Positions 38,013 through 50,144 of a stretch of DNA of 64,000 nucleotides are shown one piece after another. The stretch lies in contig NC_068569.1 in NCBI RefSeq assembly GCF_025698545.1, forward strand, positions 17,484,001-17,548,000, written 5' to 3'. Origin of the DNA: Gossypium raimondii. Lineage: Eukaryota > Streptophyta > Magnoliopsida > Malvales > Malvaceae. Both the position numbers and the translations under genes were made by a program. Each line of letters begins with the position of its first letter. Position 1 is the first letter of the stretch. The notes beneath the pieces were generated by a model. It saw only the letters and a program-made list of their open reading frames with translations, made no database searches and was not told where the DNA came from.

Positions 38013-38660
38013 ATTTTGACTCAGGAACAGTTGTGGCTTCAGAAATCTAGATTAGATTGGATTGTACATGGTGAATGGAATACCAAGTTCTTTCATTTGA
38101 CTACGCTGATACGAAGAAATAGAAATAAAGTTGTTGGGTTGATTATTGAGGATCAATGGGTTATGGATGGGGATCAGATTCACGTTTATGTGGTTGCCTT
38201 TTACCGACAACTTCTTATGGACAGGGAGGTGCAACCTTTGTTGGGTGACTATGGAAGATTTCGACCAAGTTTGTCATAATCGGAGAAGGAAAATCTATTG
38301 AGTATAGTTTCTTTACCGTAGGTTCGAAATGCACTATTTTCAATGAAGGCTTTGAAAGCCCCGGGGTTGGATGGTATTCAACTTTTGTTCTTTCAGAAAT
38401 ACTGGGACATGGTAAGCAAAACATTGTTGTCTGTTGTACAGGAAGCGTTTACTACGAGTTGTTCGGTTGTGAAAGTAATGTTAGTCTTGATTCCCAAGAC
38501 AACTACGACGGATAGGATTTCCTTGTTCCGGCCTATTAGTTTGTTTAACTCGTCGTATAAAGTTTTGTCGAAGACGATTGTAGGCAGATTGAGACCGATT
38601 CTTCAATGGATCTGTCAGAGTGTCTCTTACCTCTGTTGCATTCAGATAACTCAGGACATG
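38013..38660 (+). pseudogene. LINE ORF2 fragment (endonuclease-RT linker and N-terminal reverse transcriptase)
   Basis: 38016-38279 translates to EQLWLQKSRLDWIVHGEWNT then KFFHLTTLIRRNRNKVVGL, the linker motif before plant LINE reverse transcriptase. After a frame break, 38343-38630 gives KALKAPGLDGIQLLFFQKYW, VLIPKTTTTDRISLFRPISL and YKVLSKTIVGRLRPILQ, the first RT blocks. It ends before the catalytic YADD block, so it cannot encode active enzyme. It matches in strand and type the ORF1 piece at 32910. Confidence 0.8.
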
Positions 38661-41209
38661 GTGCTTAACTTGGATCTTTATTTTTATGTACCAAAAACAA
38701 ATATAAAAGTATGAAAAAATAAAAACGCAGTAAAATAATAATCATTTAATAAAAATGATATATTCATTTTTTTTCCAATTGAACTAGAAGCTATATATAT
38801 TTAACATATTTTAATTTTAATTTATAAATTGACAGATAGTACAATAAATAATAAAAAAATATAGATATAATTGAACCCACACTACAAGTTGCAGACTTGC
38901 AGTTGTGTAATGTAATAGAGATGAAAGACAAGACGAAGCACTCCCACTTCCGCTGCTACTACTGCTGCTAAGCATATCGATGGTGGATCTCTAACTCACC
39001 TTGTCATCACTTAAACTTCAAAGCCCCATAAAGAAACTCAGAGTTTTTTTTTATTTTATTTTATGGTTGCGGTGGCAATGGCAGGGCCTGTGTGTTGGGT
39101 CCCGTTTCAGAGAGAGCCTCGCGAAAACAGCGCGGGAGCTGTTTCCCGATGCACTAGACATCTCATAAATTCCTGTCTCTGCCACTCTTTGCTACAATTG
39201 TTTTTATTTATTATATACTTGGTGGGGTGGGTCGGCTCCCAATCACATAAAATGTTACGTCCTTTTTGATCATTCACAGACCCCCCCCCCCCTTTCCCAT
39301 TTCATCTCTCTCTCACATTCTCCTTTGGAGGAAGAAAGGTTTTTAGGGAAGCGACTGAAGCTAACGTGCACTGTGTGTGGAATTGGAAACGACCCAACAC
39401 CCTTCCACTATACGCCCATGTGGGCAATGGGGTCCATTGGAACCATGTATTTTGACAGAGACAATGTGAGAGAGATAGAGAGATACTGTTTTCGGGTCCA
39501 ATCAAACACACCAAATTTGAACCCCTCATCATCATCAACCTACTTTTATACTTTGTGCATACAGTATACATTCTATATCTCTGCATCTTACTTGTGTTTT
39601 GGATTAAGGAAAAACTTAGAATATCGTATATATATGTTAACACTGTTGGTATAGTCCCCCCTCCCCCCCTTTTTTTTTCTACTTACCTATTTTTCTTGGT
39701 CTATGGTTTAGTGGTAGAAGTAGATGGTGAGAGAGTCCATCAAATAGATTACTTACACTTCAATTGTTTGATTAAGATAGCAATATGTTGCAGCTTCCTA
39801 TCCCACAAAACATCAAGTCATTTTACATGGTACCTGTTTAGTTTTGGAAAGAACATCATTATAAAAAAAATCATAAATAGTTACAGCTATCTATGTGTAA
39901 AATAAAAAACAAAAACTGATGTTGATTCTTACACATTACATGCAGGAGATGATATTGGGATTTTGACATCAGATTTGAATGAGACTACCAATTGGGATAT
40001 TTAACTGAAATGATGGTAGAATCCAATACAAAATCAAAAAATGGGGTCCCCATTTTGAGTCCATGAACTTCCATTTCTCCCACCTAACTTTCATTCTTTT
40101 TCTTTTCTAGTTCTCTCAACTTCAGCTTTCAATTGGAGAGCTTGTCTAATCCCTTCTTGGCTGCTATTTTTTTCTACATTCAGTCATTTTCTCCTTTTCC
40201 TTTTAGTCCACTAAAAACCCAAGTCTTTTTGTTTTTGTCTGAACCTTTGGGCCTTGTCTAGTTTGACACTCTTCCTGGACCTCAACTTTATTTTCACAGT
40301 GAAAGGAGTGGGCTGAGTCACCACCCTTTCACCCACCTAATAAACTATGGGAGACAAAACAGACCATAATTCATGAAACTTTCTTGAAGGGGATATACAT
40401 GTACTTAGCAGATTGGAAAATGGGAGACAAATCATCAAGATTTTGTTCTTCTGTGAGAAGGACCACAAGCAATTTGTTTCACTAATACATAATCAAAGCT
40501 TTTTCTTATGATTTCCCATGTTTTCTCCCAACTCTATAACAATATATAACAGTTGTCCCCCACTTCATTGTGAAACCGGGATTCAAAACATCGGACTCAG
40601 CTTTTAAATTTTAATTCATGCTATTCATTTTAATTTTGAGGGCTTTTTCGGTAATTTCGGGAGTTAATTGTTTATAAAATTATAATCTACAATTTGTTTA
40701 ATCAGTAATGGTTTTTTTTATGTTATATATTAATTTATTATCATTATTATTAGAGATTATTTATTGTGTTTTATTTGTCATCTATAATATATCTTACCTA
40801 ATTTATTAAATTGATTTGATTTTTCTACCATGGTTGCTTTTCGTACTATAAATGGGAAATTAGGGTTTATAATTTAAGTTAATATATACTTCAAGCTTTT
40901 GTGCTCTTTGTATATTTAAAATTTAATCTTTTATTTTATTTTAAAATTTAGTCATTTTACTTTTCAAAATTCAAGTCTAATTGTTGAAATTATTCTCTTA
41001 AATTTACTGATGTGGCATTTTAAAATAAAATAAAATAAAACCAATGAATCTCAAGTTAACAAAATAATTTTAATAGTGTTAACAATTGAATTTACATTTT
41101 AACTCATAATTTACGTGCTTTTCATATGATATTTGCTTTAGTTATCTTCTCATATTAACTTTGTATCACATCTTGATTCATCCCATATTTTATTCATAAT
41201 AATTCGATT
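38661..41209. other. Gene-free stretch, partly non-repetitive
   Basis: About 38930-40560 is less AT-rich, with a poly-C run at about 39282-39292 and pyrimidine-rich CTCTCTCTC tracts. The overlapping ORFs here show no domain. It could hold an untranslated transcript or regulatory DNA. 40560-41209 is AT-rich downstream DNA of the xylanase gene. Confidence 0.3.
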
Positions 41210-44200
41210 TTACAGATCTATGGACACCACCAATGGGGAGTCGCCCTTGTCAACAACAAATGTTCTCGAAACTTTGTTCAATTCAGTTTCAACTTCCACA
41301 ACATATGTCCCATGAAAGCCTCTGAATTCGAATTGTCCTTGAATATCGATACGTCCGTGTGAATGAGACAACCATTCATGTTTAAGAGCGAGAAATCTCT
41401 TCCCAGCTTCATTGATTTCACCTTCTGCATCAACCAGATGGGCATTGTCCCGGCTCATGAACAATTCCCAAAATCCCCACAGCATTACACCCTCCACAGC
41501 AGGATGTGCAAAAGCTTCTCTAATCATAACTTCCAAATCCTCCCCTCGAATGTGTTCATTGAGGGAAGACACATCAAGCTCTGTAAACCAGATAGGAAGA
41601 CCAAGAACGCCTAACTTATCCAGAGCACTACACACTATTGGTCCTACTGGATTATCTATATGTCCTTGAATCCCAATCCCTCCAACAGGTGCACCTTGCA
41701 GCTGCAAATCAATAATTTGTTCAATATACTTTTCAGGATATGATCTGGTGTCCCTTCCATCTTCAACATGATAATCATTCACAAATAGGGTGGCAGATGG
41801 ATCAAGCTGATTTGCAGTCTTAAACATGTATGTTCGGATATCTTTGCCCAACCGGTCTTTATAAAATGACCCATGCAACATCTCGTTGTTCACGTCATAG
41901 TGCCTGAACTTTCCCTTGTAACGTGTGAGAAGGCCTGTTAGACGATTTTGAACAGCTTTCATCAAGTCAATTTTGTTCAATGCTTGAATCCATTGCTGGA
42001 CACTGGACTGAACTTCCCAGAAAATACAATGACCTCGGGTTTCTATTTTGTTGTTTTGACATAAAGCCAACATATCATCAGCATCTTTGTAGTTGAAATT
42101 TCCTCTTTGTGGTTCCGTCCAATACCATTTCAATTCATTTTCGAACACCGCCCAGTTGAAGTTTTTCACAAAGAAATCAACAAAATCTTCGTTCTCTATA
42201 TTTGTTCTATTGATGCAAGACCCTATAGGGAAACTATTTTGTGTTTGCATGACTGTAACAGAGGTTCCAAACAAACTGCTTGATTCAGATCCTGAGAATT
42301 GAAGGATAACATCACGCTTTCGAGTCTGTACATAAGCCAAATGAAACCCCTTACAAGTTAAAAGTGAGCTAGGACTACAAATACACAAGAGGCTTGGTAA
42401 AAAAGGTCCCAACGTTGGAAGTTATAATGTCAGCGTACTTTTGATAAAGAAAATACTACTGAAATTGCAACTGGATATTACCTTGTCAGTTTGCCTTGCC
42501 AAATGCTTAAACCGGGCCACACGGTCAACAGGGAAAATCTGAAGTCCAGCAACCATGAAATCAACACCTGCAGCTGGACCCTGGACATAAACCATAACCT
42601 TGGATGGTTGCTTCTCAATTCTAAAGGAACCACCGATTTCATGCCATCTACCATCTTTAATCTCAGCTTGTCCACCATTTACCCACTGGTTGTCCACACC
42701 AAGTGCAACATTCACATTTTGAGGACCACTTGCTCCAGAACCAATTCGAACCCAAGCAGATACTTGGTATGTCAAGAAAAGTTTCAGCTTATCAGTGATC
42801 ATCTGAGCTGGGCCCATCCAAGTTTGCGTGCGATTTTTCACCAGGATATAGCGGCCGCTTAAAGGTTCATGGACACCAAGGGAATCTCTAGCCATTGGAG
42901 GAAGTATCTTTGGTGAGCCTGATGCAGCATTCAAATTGCAGTTACCAAGAGGAAACCATCCATTGGTTCCATCACTTAGTTGGCTATTTGTAATTATATT
43001 AACTCCATAATCAGGATTCTACAAGAAAATAAGAACACATCAGGAAACCATCACTTGGGTTATTTTTAACTGCATCAACTTCAATCTGTAGATCCTACTG
43101 TCAAAAAGTGCATGCTTATATCAATTAGGGGTTTTTTGTGGGAAAGCATGCAGCAAATGTAAGCATCCGATATCTTCTCTAAAGTATAAGAAAAACAACA
43201 ACAGATTCCAAAGCAAAATCATTCAACTCACCTCAATAATCGGTGGTGGTAAAGGAGGGATTTTCTCGGCATGCTTTACGCTTAAGGCATTGACAAGGAT
43301 GTCCGTGCCTGGAGGTGGGCCTTCTAAATAGATGATTACTCTTGAAGGGGAACCATTTAGAAGGAACTTTCCCTGCAATTGCACCCAATCCTTATCGGTC
43401 GCCTGCACTCTATTATATTAAAAGAAAGGATCAAGACCCCAACACCAAAGGAACATATGGGATCTTCATAAACCAAATAAATCTAGGGCAGAACGTGTAA
43501 ATGCCCGGAGATTTTGAGTGAAAAAAACACTAGAACTATGCACAATAAAACAAATAAAAGAACTTACAATAAAACAAATAAAAGAACTTACTTGCCAATT
43601 CCGATGTACTGTTCGCCACGATCTGGTGTGTGGATCCATAATGTAGCTTGTACAGTAGCAGTTGTGACATTGTTACCAAATATCCGTACAACAGCTGTTA
43701 CATTATATGCTAGCTTTCGCTGCACTCTTCCAGTGATCTCCTGCTGGATTCCATTCCAGTTCTGAGTGCGCTCTGATGCAGATGCAAAAACTTTCCCAGT
43801 TTCTGGTACAATCTTCCCATCTGCCATAGAATCATGCAAAACAACCTGGCAGCCTCTTCCAGACCAGTTACTGAGACCATCTTCAAATTGAGGGTTTATG
43901 ATGACCTCGTCTCCAACAGCACTGCATCCTATGCTTGTACTCTTCTGAAACAAAGAGGATGGCAAAGGGATCAAAAAATCACTGTAAGACTACGAAACAG
44001 GCTTCTTTCCTTTTGCTTTTTCCCTTGGCCAGAAGGGAGTGGAGTTAACAAATGAAAATTTAAATAACTCAGTACTTTTTTTTGGGGGGGCGGTGATTGA
44101 GGCTTCCTTATATTAAACCCTTAGTTACCAAATTTAACAGTTTAGCACTTTACTGACAGTTCACGCAGGCAGTCGGCTACTCAGAGACCATTTCAGCATT

Positions 44201-44929
44201 ATGAAAATGAACATTTTACAATACTCAGTTATGGAAAAGAAAAAGGATAAACTTCTCTAAGTCAGAGATGGAAAAGAAAAAGGATAAACTTCTCTAAGGC
44301 AATGTTACCTCTGACTTGCTTGAACTAGGACACCTAATAACCACTGAATCAATAAGCAGCTCAACACCCGGAGGAGGCCCTTCCAAATAAAATATAACCT
44401 GATTAGGCACTGTTGGTAATGAGAATGTACCTTCCACCATTTCCCATTTTCCCTTTGACACAGATGTTCTGCAATGACAAACGCTTGTTAAGTTTATATA
44501 CAAAGAAATGTAATGCAATAAAAATAAACACCATTACTTTCCAATGAACATATAGCTCGCTCCTGAACCATGGTTTAATAGCTTCAAGGTTGCCATGACA
44601 TCTGTAGACCCTGAAAGGGGCCCCGATACTCCAACACAAGCAGAAACTGAGTATGTAGAACCTGGTGAAATTTTTCTTGTGATATCTTGCTCCAGACCCT
44701 GCCAGTGTTCTGTGCGATTTTTGATAACTGCATAATTACCACCTGACTTTGGTGACAATCCAACCTGGTTACCAGAATTGGCTGATACTATAAAGCCATT
44801 GCAGCAATTGGGATGCCAAGAGTACAGTCCCTTGTAGAAGTCATGGTTTACTATGATATTATCAGTTGGATTCCCACTTGTACAGTTCCCCATCAAAAAC
44901 CACCAATTACACGTCCCACTATCACACAT
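41210..44929 (-). CDS. GH10 endo-1,4-beta-xylanase with three CBM22-type modules (tandem copy A)
   Basis: This enzyme hydrolyses internal beta-1,4 bonds of wall xylan. Coding exons are 44929-44538, 44468-44309, 43944-43592, 43409-43232, 43018-42482 and 42325-41210, joining in frame to 911 aa, close to Arabidopsis XYN1 (about 917). Three carbohydrate-binding modules precede the catalytic domain: about residues 25-184 (NIIVNHDFYKGLYSWHPNCC), 185-361 (IINPQFEDGLSNWSGRGC) and 362-540. The GH10 domain fills 541-911. The acid/base Glu lies in HYDVNNEMLHG (about 688) and the nucleophile Glu in IWFTELDVSS (about 789); both are intact. No signal peptide is visible. The start is uncertain: ATG 44929 (MCDSG) or 44893 (MGNC). 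The exon appears to begin at an acceptor near 44955, fed by a non-coding leader exon ending at 45269. Confidence 0.92.
43544..43591. repeat. Perfect 24-bp tandem duplication including a splice donor
   Basis: Two identical, adjacent 24-bp units (43544-43567 and 43568-43591) each contain, on the minus strand, GTAAGTTC. The unit at 43568-43591 supplies the functional donor of the exon ending at 43592, so intron 3 of xylanase copy A starts with two identical donors 24 nt apart. Confidence 0.9.
44231..44298. repeat. Tandem duplication (37-bp period) in a xylanase intron
   Basis: A 31-bp stretch starting ATGGAAAAGAAAAAGGATAA occurs at 44231-44261 and again at 44268-44298. It lies at the 5' end of intron 2 of copy A, about 11 bp beyond the exon ending at 44309. 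Copy B lacks this exon pair entirely. Confidence 0.85.
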
Positions 44930-44955
44930 ACAAAAACAGTTCCCACGAACCACCC

Positions 44956-45330
44956 TGCAACATGAAAGTGGAGGGCAGCGAAAACGTGGGGTAAGCAGTT
45001 CCAACAAAAGAAGCAGCCACGAAATTTCCTATCGGTTTAAGCTTAAAAACAGCAATCGTCAAGAAAGATGAAAGTTACTCAAGCATGACAACGAAATTTA
45101 AGTTTACTAATACAGAGAAATAGCCAAAATTAAGGAGAATAAAACGAAACTAGCTACCCATCAAGCAAAAAGGAAAAAACCCAATGCGGCAAAATGGAAA
45201 CGAAATCGCAATAAAGAAAAAACTTTATGAGGTTTAAGGAAATAAAGCAAAAGAAATAACTACAGTACCTGAGGAGGATGCTTTATGCTATCGACTCGTG
45301 AAGCAGCAAATGGAGAGCCTCATCATTTAT
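44956..45330 (-). promoter_or_regulatory. Probable 5' leader exon, intron and TATA-like box of xylanase copy A
   Basis: Reading the minus strand, TTATAAATG lies at about 45323-45331 and a CTCAG|GTACTG donor at 45269. The matching GCAG acceptor is at 44956. Two overlapping ATGs (45326 and 45323) open a 12-residue frame (MMRLSICCFTSR) that ends in TAG and cannot join the enzyme frame. It is either an upstream ORF or, if TATAAA is the TATA box, untranscribed. The leader-exon model is inference from splice-site strength. Confidence 0.4.
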
Positions 45331-46219
45331 AAGGCGCCTGCCAACCTTCACTCGGAGTGCTTTGAAAGTTGAGTCTAAGAAAAGCGCGGGACCTAATTAA
45401 CCCAACCAACCATTCAAATCTCTTTAAGCTCAAAAAACCCAAAAAAGAAAAAAAAAAGCTTTTACAGTCTGACCCACTTCGGTTTAATCAAAACAAGACG
45501 ACCTCTTACCTTCCAATCACAATAAAACCTTTCTGTCCTGTTTTCTTCTTATTTTCTTTGTTTAAGAAATGATTGGGATTGAGTAGGCCATTGCTTTTTC
45601 TTGCAGATTAGGATAACCCTCCCAATATGCATTTCAATGCTTGAATTGGAATAGAAGGTTTTAAGAGTGGGGAATCTGTTCATTGATTTTAATGTTTTAT
45701 TCTTAGAGCTTGTTCTACGAATCTTTGATTTCAAGGCAGTCTTTGATGCTTACAAAGTTAGGTAGGATAGGGTTTTAACTTGCTTTTATAGCTTTAAGAA
45801 TCTTAAATTTCCTTCATTATTCATAGGATTTTAGTTTTCGAAATTATTACATAACTGAATGAACTTTGGAATGGCGTGTTCCTGGGAACAAAGTATCATC
45901 TTATGATATACCTGTTTGACCGTTATTGCCGTTTAAACCAAGTTAGGATCATAACTGAAACAACCTACCCGCCATGCTAAATGATGGCAGCCTCTGTGAA
46001 CAACTCTGAGGTTTCAAACCAGACAGCAGGATTTAGCTGTTTACTTAAAAAATTTCCAAACAATTCCAACACATACAGAGGTATTACAGGGTCAAGATTC
46101 CCATGTCACTTTTGAACAATGATCCGATACTTTAAGACCATGAATTGGCTAATGAATGTTTGGTTGCTGGGATTCTGACTCCTGAGTCCTGACCGATAAG
46201 GGGGACGAACGGGTTGAAA
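45331..46219. other. Intergenic spacer between the two xylanase genes
   Basis: About 0.9 kb that holds the presumed promoter of copy A (minus strand) and the 3' UTR of copy B. No further gene was seen. Confidence 0.5.
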
Positions 46220-49200
46220 CTATAGGTCAATGTTAATTGCCAAAGGCGACTCTCCCTTGTCAACAACAAATGTTCTGTTGATTTTCATGGTAGGGGAATT
46301 AATTTCTATGTTGTATGTTCCATAAAAGCCTCGGAATCTAAATTCACCTTGCACATCAATATAACCACGAGCACGAGACAACCATTCTTTCTTAAGAGCA
46401 AGATACCTCTTACCAGCAGCATTGATCTTGCCTTCTGCATTCACCAGATGTGCGTTTTCCCTGGACATGTACAGCTCCCAAAATCCCCATAGAATTATGC
46501 CTTCCACTGCAGGATGAGCAAATGCTTCACGCAGCATTACTTCCAAGTCATCAGCTCTAATGAACTCATTGGCAGATGACACATCGAGTTCCGTAAACCA
46601 GATTGGAAGACCAAGAGTACCCACCTTATCCAAGGCAGAACTAACAATCGGTCCCACTGGACTGTCAATGTGTCCTTGAAGTCCAATGCCCCCTACGGGA
46701 GCACCTTGCCGTTGCAAATCAAGAATTTGGCGTATGTATTCCTCTGGTGACGATCTAACATCAGATCCATCCTCGATGTGATAATCATTAACAAAAAGAG
46801 TGGCGGAGGGGTCCAGTTGGTGAGATGTTCTGAACATTGTTGCTTGGATATCTTTACCTAACCGATCTTTATAGAAAGATCCATGCAACATTTCATTATC
46901 TACATCATAGTGCCTGAATTTTCCTTTGTAACGAGTAACAAGGTCTGTTAGACGGTTTTGAACGGCTGTAGTTAAATCACTCTTATTAAGCCCTTGGACC
47001 CATGGTTGTATAGCATATTCCACCTCCCAGAAGATGCAGTGACCTCGAACTTCCAAGTTGTTGTTCTTACAGAAGTCCAAGAGCTCATCAGCATCCTTAT
47101 AGTTGAAGTTACCTTGTTGTGGTTCCGTCCAGGACCACTTTAATTCATTTCCAAACACAACCCAGTTAAAATTTTTTTCCAAGAACCGAACCAAGTCTTC
47201 ATTATCGATGCTGCTTCTTGTTATGCATGAGCCAAAAGGGAAAGAGTTTTGTATTTGCTCAACTTTCACAAAGGCGCCACTGACATTGTCGGCCTTTGAG
47301 CTTGAGAACTTTAGTATGAGGTCCCGCTTACGTATCTGCAATGCAAAAAAAAAAAAAAAAGAGATTTTGATATTAGAACCTTGAACAGTTGGTAACGACA
47401 AGCAAAACAGTATTTGCAGAATTAGTTTTTTTATTGTAGCTTGTCATTAGATACGGCATGCAAAATAATTAACAATGTAACATTTGCAAGTAACTAGTCT
47501 GAAAATAAATTACATTACAACACATCTTTGATCCCACTATCAATTTCTAAACCATTGATGAAGAAGAGTAAACAGTAAAAAAGAACTGAAGCATAAGCAT
47601 AAAGAAAACTTCTTTTACATAGTGTCCGCCATACTGGCCAGATTCATTAAGGATGGTGAGCTAAGAAAATTTTATTGACATCTCACAACCAGTTGAGACT
47701 CCAAAAATTTGTTGTCTCAAAAAAGAAAAAAAAATCAAATTTATTCAGCTTAGCAGAAAACAATTGAAACTTATGGAATATTCTAAAACTCTAGAGTTTA
47801 GAAACTTTTACCCACTTTTGATAATAATCATGAAGGTGAGCTTGGAATTACCTTATCAGTTTGTTTTTTCAGAAGTTTAAACCTCGCCCTTCGATCAACA
47901 GGGAAAATGTAGAGTCCAGCAACCATTAAGTCAACACCAGCAGCAGGACCTTGTATGTAAACCATAACATTAGATGGTTGTTTGTCAATTCTAAACGAAC
48001 CCCCAACCTCATGCCAACTTTCATTGTTAAACTCAACCTGGCCTCCATTGACCCAATTCCCATCGATACTAAGTGCAACATTGACAATCTGGGGACTAGT
48101 AGATCCAGGACCAATTTTAACCCAAGCAGACACTTGATATGTCAAGTACAGTTTCAGTTTGCCACTGATCATCTGTGCAGGACCCATCCAAGTGTCAGCA
48201 CGATTCGTTACAAGTATGTATCGTCCACTTAGACGCTCCTGCATTCCGAGGGAGTTCCTTGCCATTGAAGGGAGTTCAATTGGTGAACCAAACTCCATGT
48301 TTAAAGAGCAATTTCCAAGAGGAAACCATCCATTAATGCCATCATCAAGATTGCTGTTCTCAATTATATTCACTCCAAAAGCTTCATTCTACGAAAAACC
48401 AGACAGAAGAACCTTACTAGAATTAAACCCAGATTTCACGCTTAAAAACGGTGTAAATCAAATTACAAATATCACCATATTTTCTATAAATCTCGTGTGT
48501 GTCAGCAGTCTCATTTATTTATACATGTAAGATTATCAAAAGATTTCAGAGGCCCCAGTCGCTTGTTTACCAACCTTCATGAATGGTCGAAGTGGAGGAG
48601 GAGCCTTCTCAGCATGCTTGACCACCAATCTATTAATAAGAATATCAGTTCCAGGAGGAGGACCTTCTAGAAATATAATTACTTTTAAAGGGGAACCATT
48701 AAGGAGGAATTTCCCCTGCAACTGCACCCAGCCTTTGTCAGTTGCCTGTGAACTTTGGAACAAAGTCATTTTGCATTAGAAATTTGAGGAACAGTAAAGA
48801 TAACTCTCACCATACAAGTAAAGCCTGTAATACCACATAATAAAATTCCATATACCTCAAAGGATGAAGTTAAATAGAAAAACATATGATGTTAAAGTGC
48901 CCGACCTTTCCTTAACTAGTCATCTCATAAAGATTCAAACTCTGCACATTTTACTTAATGATGTAGTAAAATATTTTAAATGAACTTAGGCTGTTGATAT
49001 TTTTCATTTTGGAAGTAAATTACCCAGACTTGCTGAGCATGTTAACCTTTCACTACCGTGAAGGTATGCAATACAAAAGCCTACTAAGTAATGAAAGGTA
49101 ACAATAGCTACAAGGTTTTCTCCAAAATCAATCAAGGGTCTAATTTTCAAGCATAGTAAATAATAGCAGCCATAAATGGTTATAATAGCCGATTAAATAA

Positions 49201-50144
49201 CGCTGTACATTTTGTCCACAGAAGATGCATGAGACACTGCAAGTACATACTAAAGTGCACTATAGACAAGAGGGGAAAAAAATACTTACATAGCTATTTT
49301 AATGTACTGCTCATTAATATCCTGGCTTTGAACCCATAATGTGGCCTGTATATTAGCATCAGCAACATTGCCACCATATATCCGAACTATCGCGGTAACT
49401 TCATAAGCAAGCTTTGGCCGCACTCGACCTGTGATCTCCTGCTCAATTCCATTCCAGCTCCGCGTACGATTTGTAGCAGAAGCAAAGAACTTCCCATATA
49501 GTGGAAGGATTTTTCCATCTTCCATTGATTCGTGAAGAAGAATATTGCAGCCCTTGCCAGACCAATTACTAAGCTCATTCTCAAACGTAGGATTTAGTAT
49601 GATGTTATTGCTTCCATTGGCAATATGTCCTTTTCTTGTACTCTTTGTGCATGCAGAGGAAACTATCTATCAGAAGAAATCAATATCCCACAAACATATG
49701 CAAGAAGTATGCCATAAATTCCTCACTTCTTCAGTTTAAATAGCATTATATACAGTATCTGAAGAATTTACTGTATGGACTATGGAGTAATCGACATGGT
49801 TTCGTACTTCAACGAAGGAAATGCTTAAGGATTTTATGACTTTGTGGGGTTGCTCAAAACAGACCTAACGATTTTCTTACGTAGCCATTAGTAAAGTTTC
49901 AAATATATATTTAAAAACTTGCAGCCATTCGTAAGAATTACTTGCACAATGATCCCTACATTATCAGTCGAGTAATGAACATTAAGATAAAAGAAAATGT
50001 GGGTAATACCTGGTCGAAGACGTGAAATGATGGGTTTGTCTCCAATGCCGGTAAATTTGGCAGAAAAACAGATTCTACAGGGAAAACCCAATATAAAACA
50101 AAAAGGAAAAGATGGGAAACAAGGGAGAAAAAGAAGATCTCCAT
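46220..50144 (-). CDS. GH10 endo-1,4-beta-xylanase with signal peptide and two CBM22-type modules (tandem copy B)
   Basis: This is the upstream member of a head-to-tail pair. Exons are 50144-50010, 49642-49290, 48752-48575, 48388-47852 and 47335-46220, joining in frame to 772 aa. The last four exons have exactly the lengths found in copy A (353, 178, 537, 1116 nt), strong evidence of tandem duplication. The first exon encodes 45 residues with a hydrophobic run (MEIFFFSLVSHLFLFVLYWV) that looks like a secretion signal, so export to the wall is likely. Two binding modules span about residues 46-222 and 223-401, and GH10 spans 402-772. The acid/base Glu (HYDVDNEMLHG, about 549) and nucleophile Glu (IWFTELDVSS, about 650) are intact. 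The architecture resembles the shorter Arabidopsis xylanases (XYN3 type) more than XYN1. The acceptor of exon 2 (CAAAG|AGT at 49642) is weak-looking, so that junction is the least certain. Confidence 0.9.

Noticed and set aside
41363..42862. Plus-strand open frames across the xylanase copy A exons (and 47103-48530 over copy B)
   Set aside because: They are antisense shadows of long, conserved GH10 and CBM exons.
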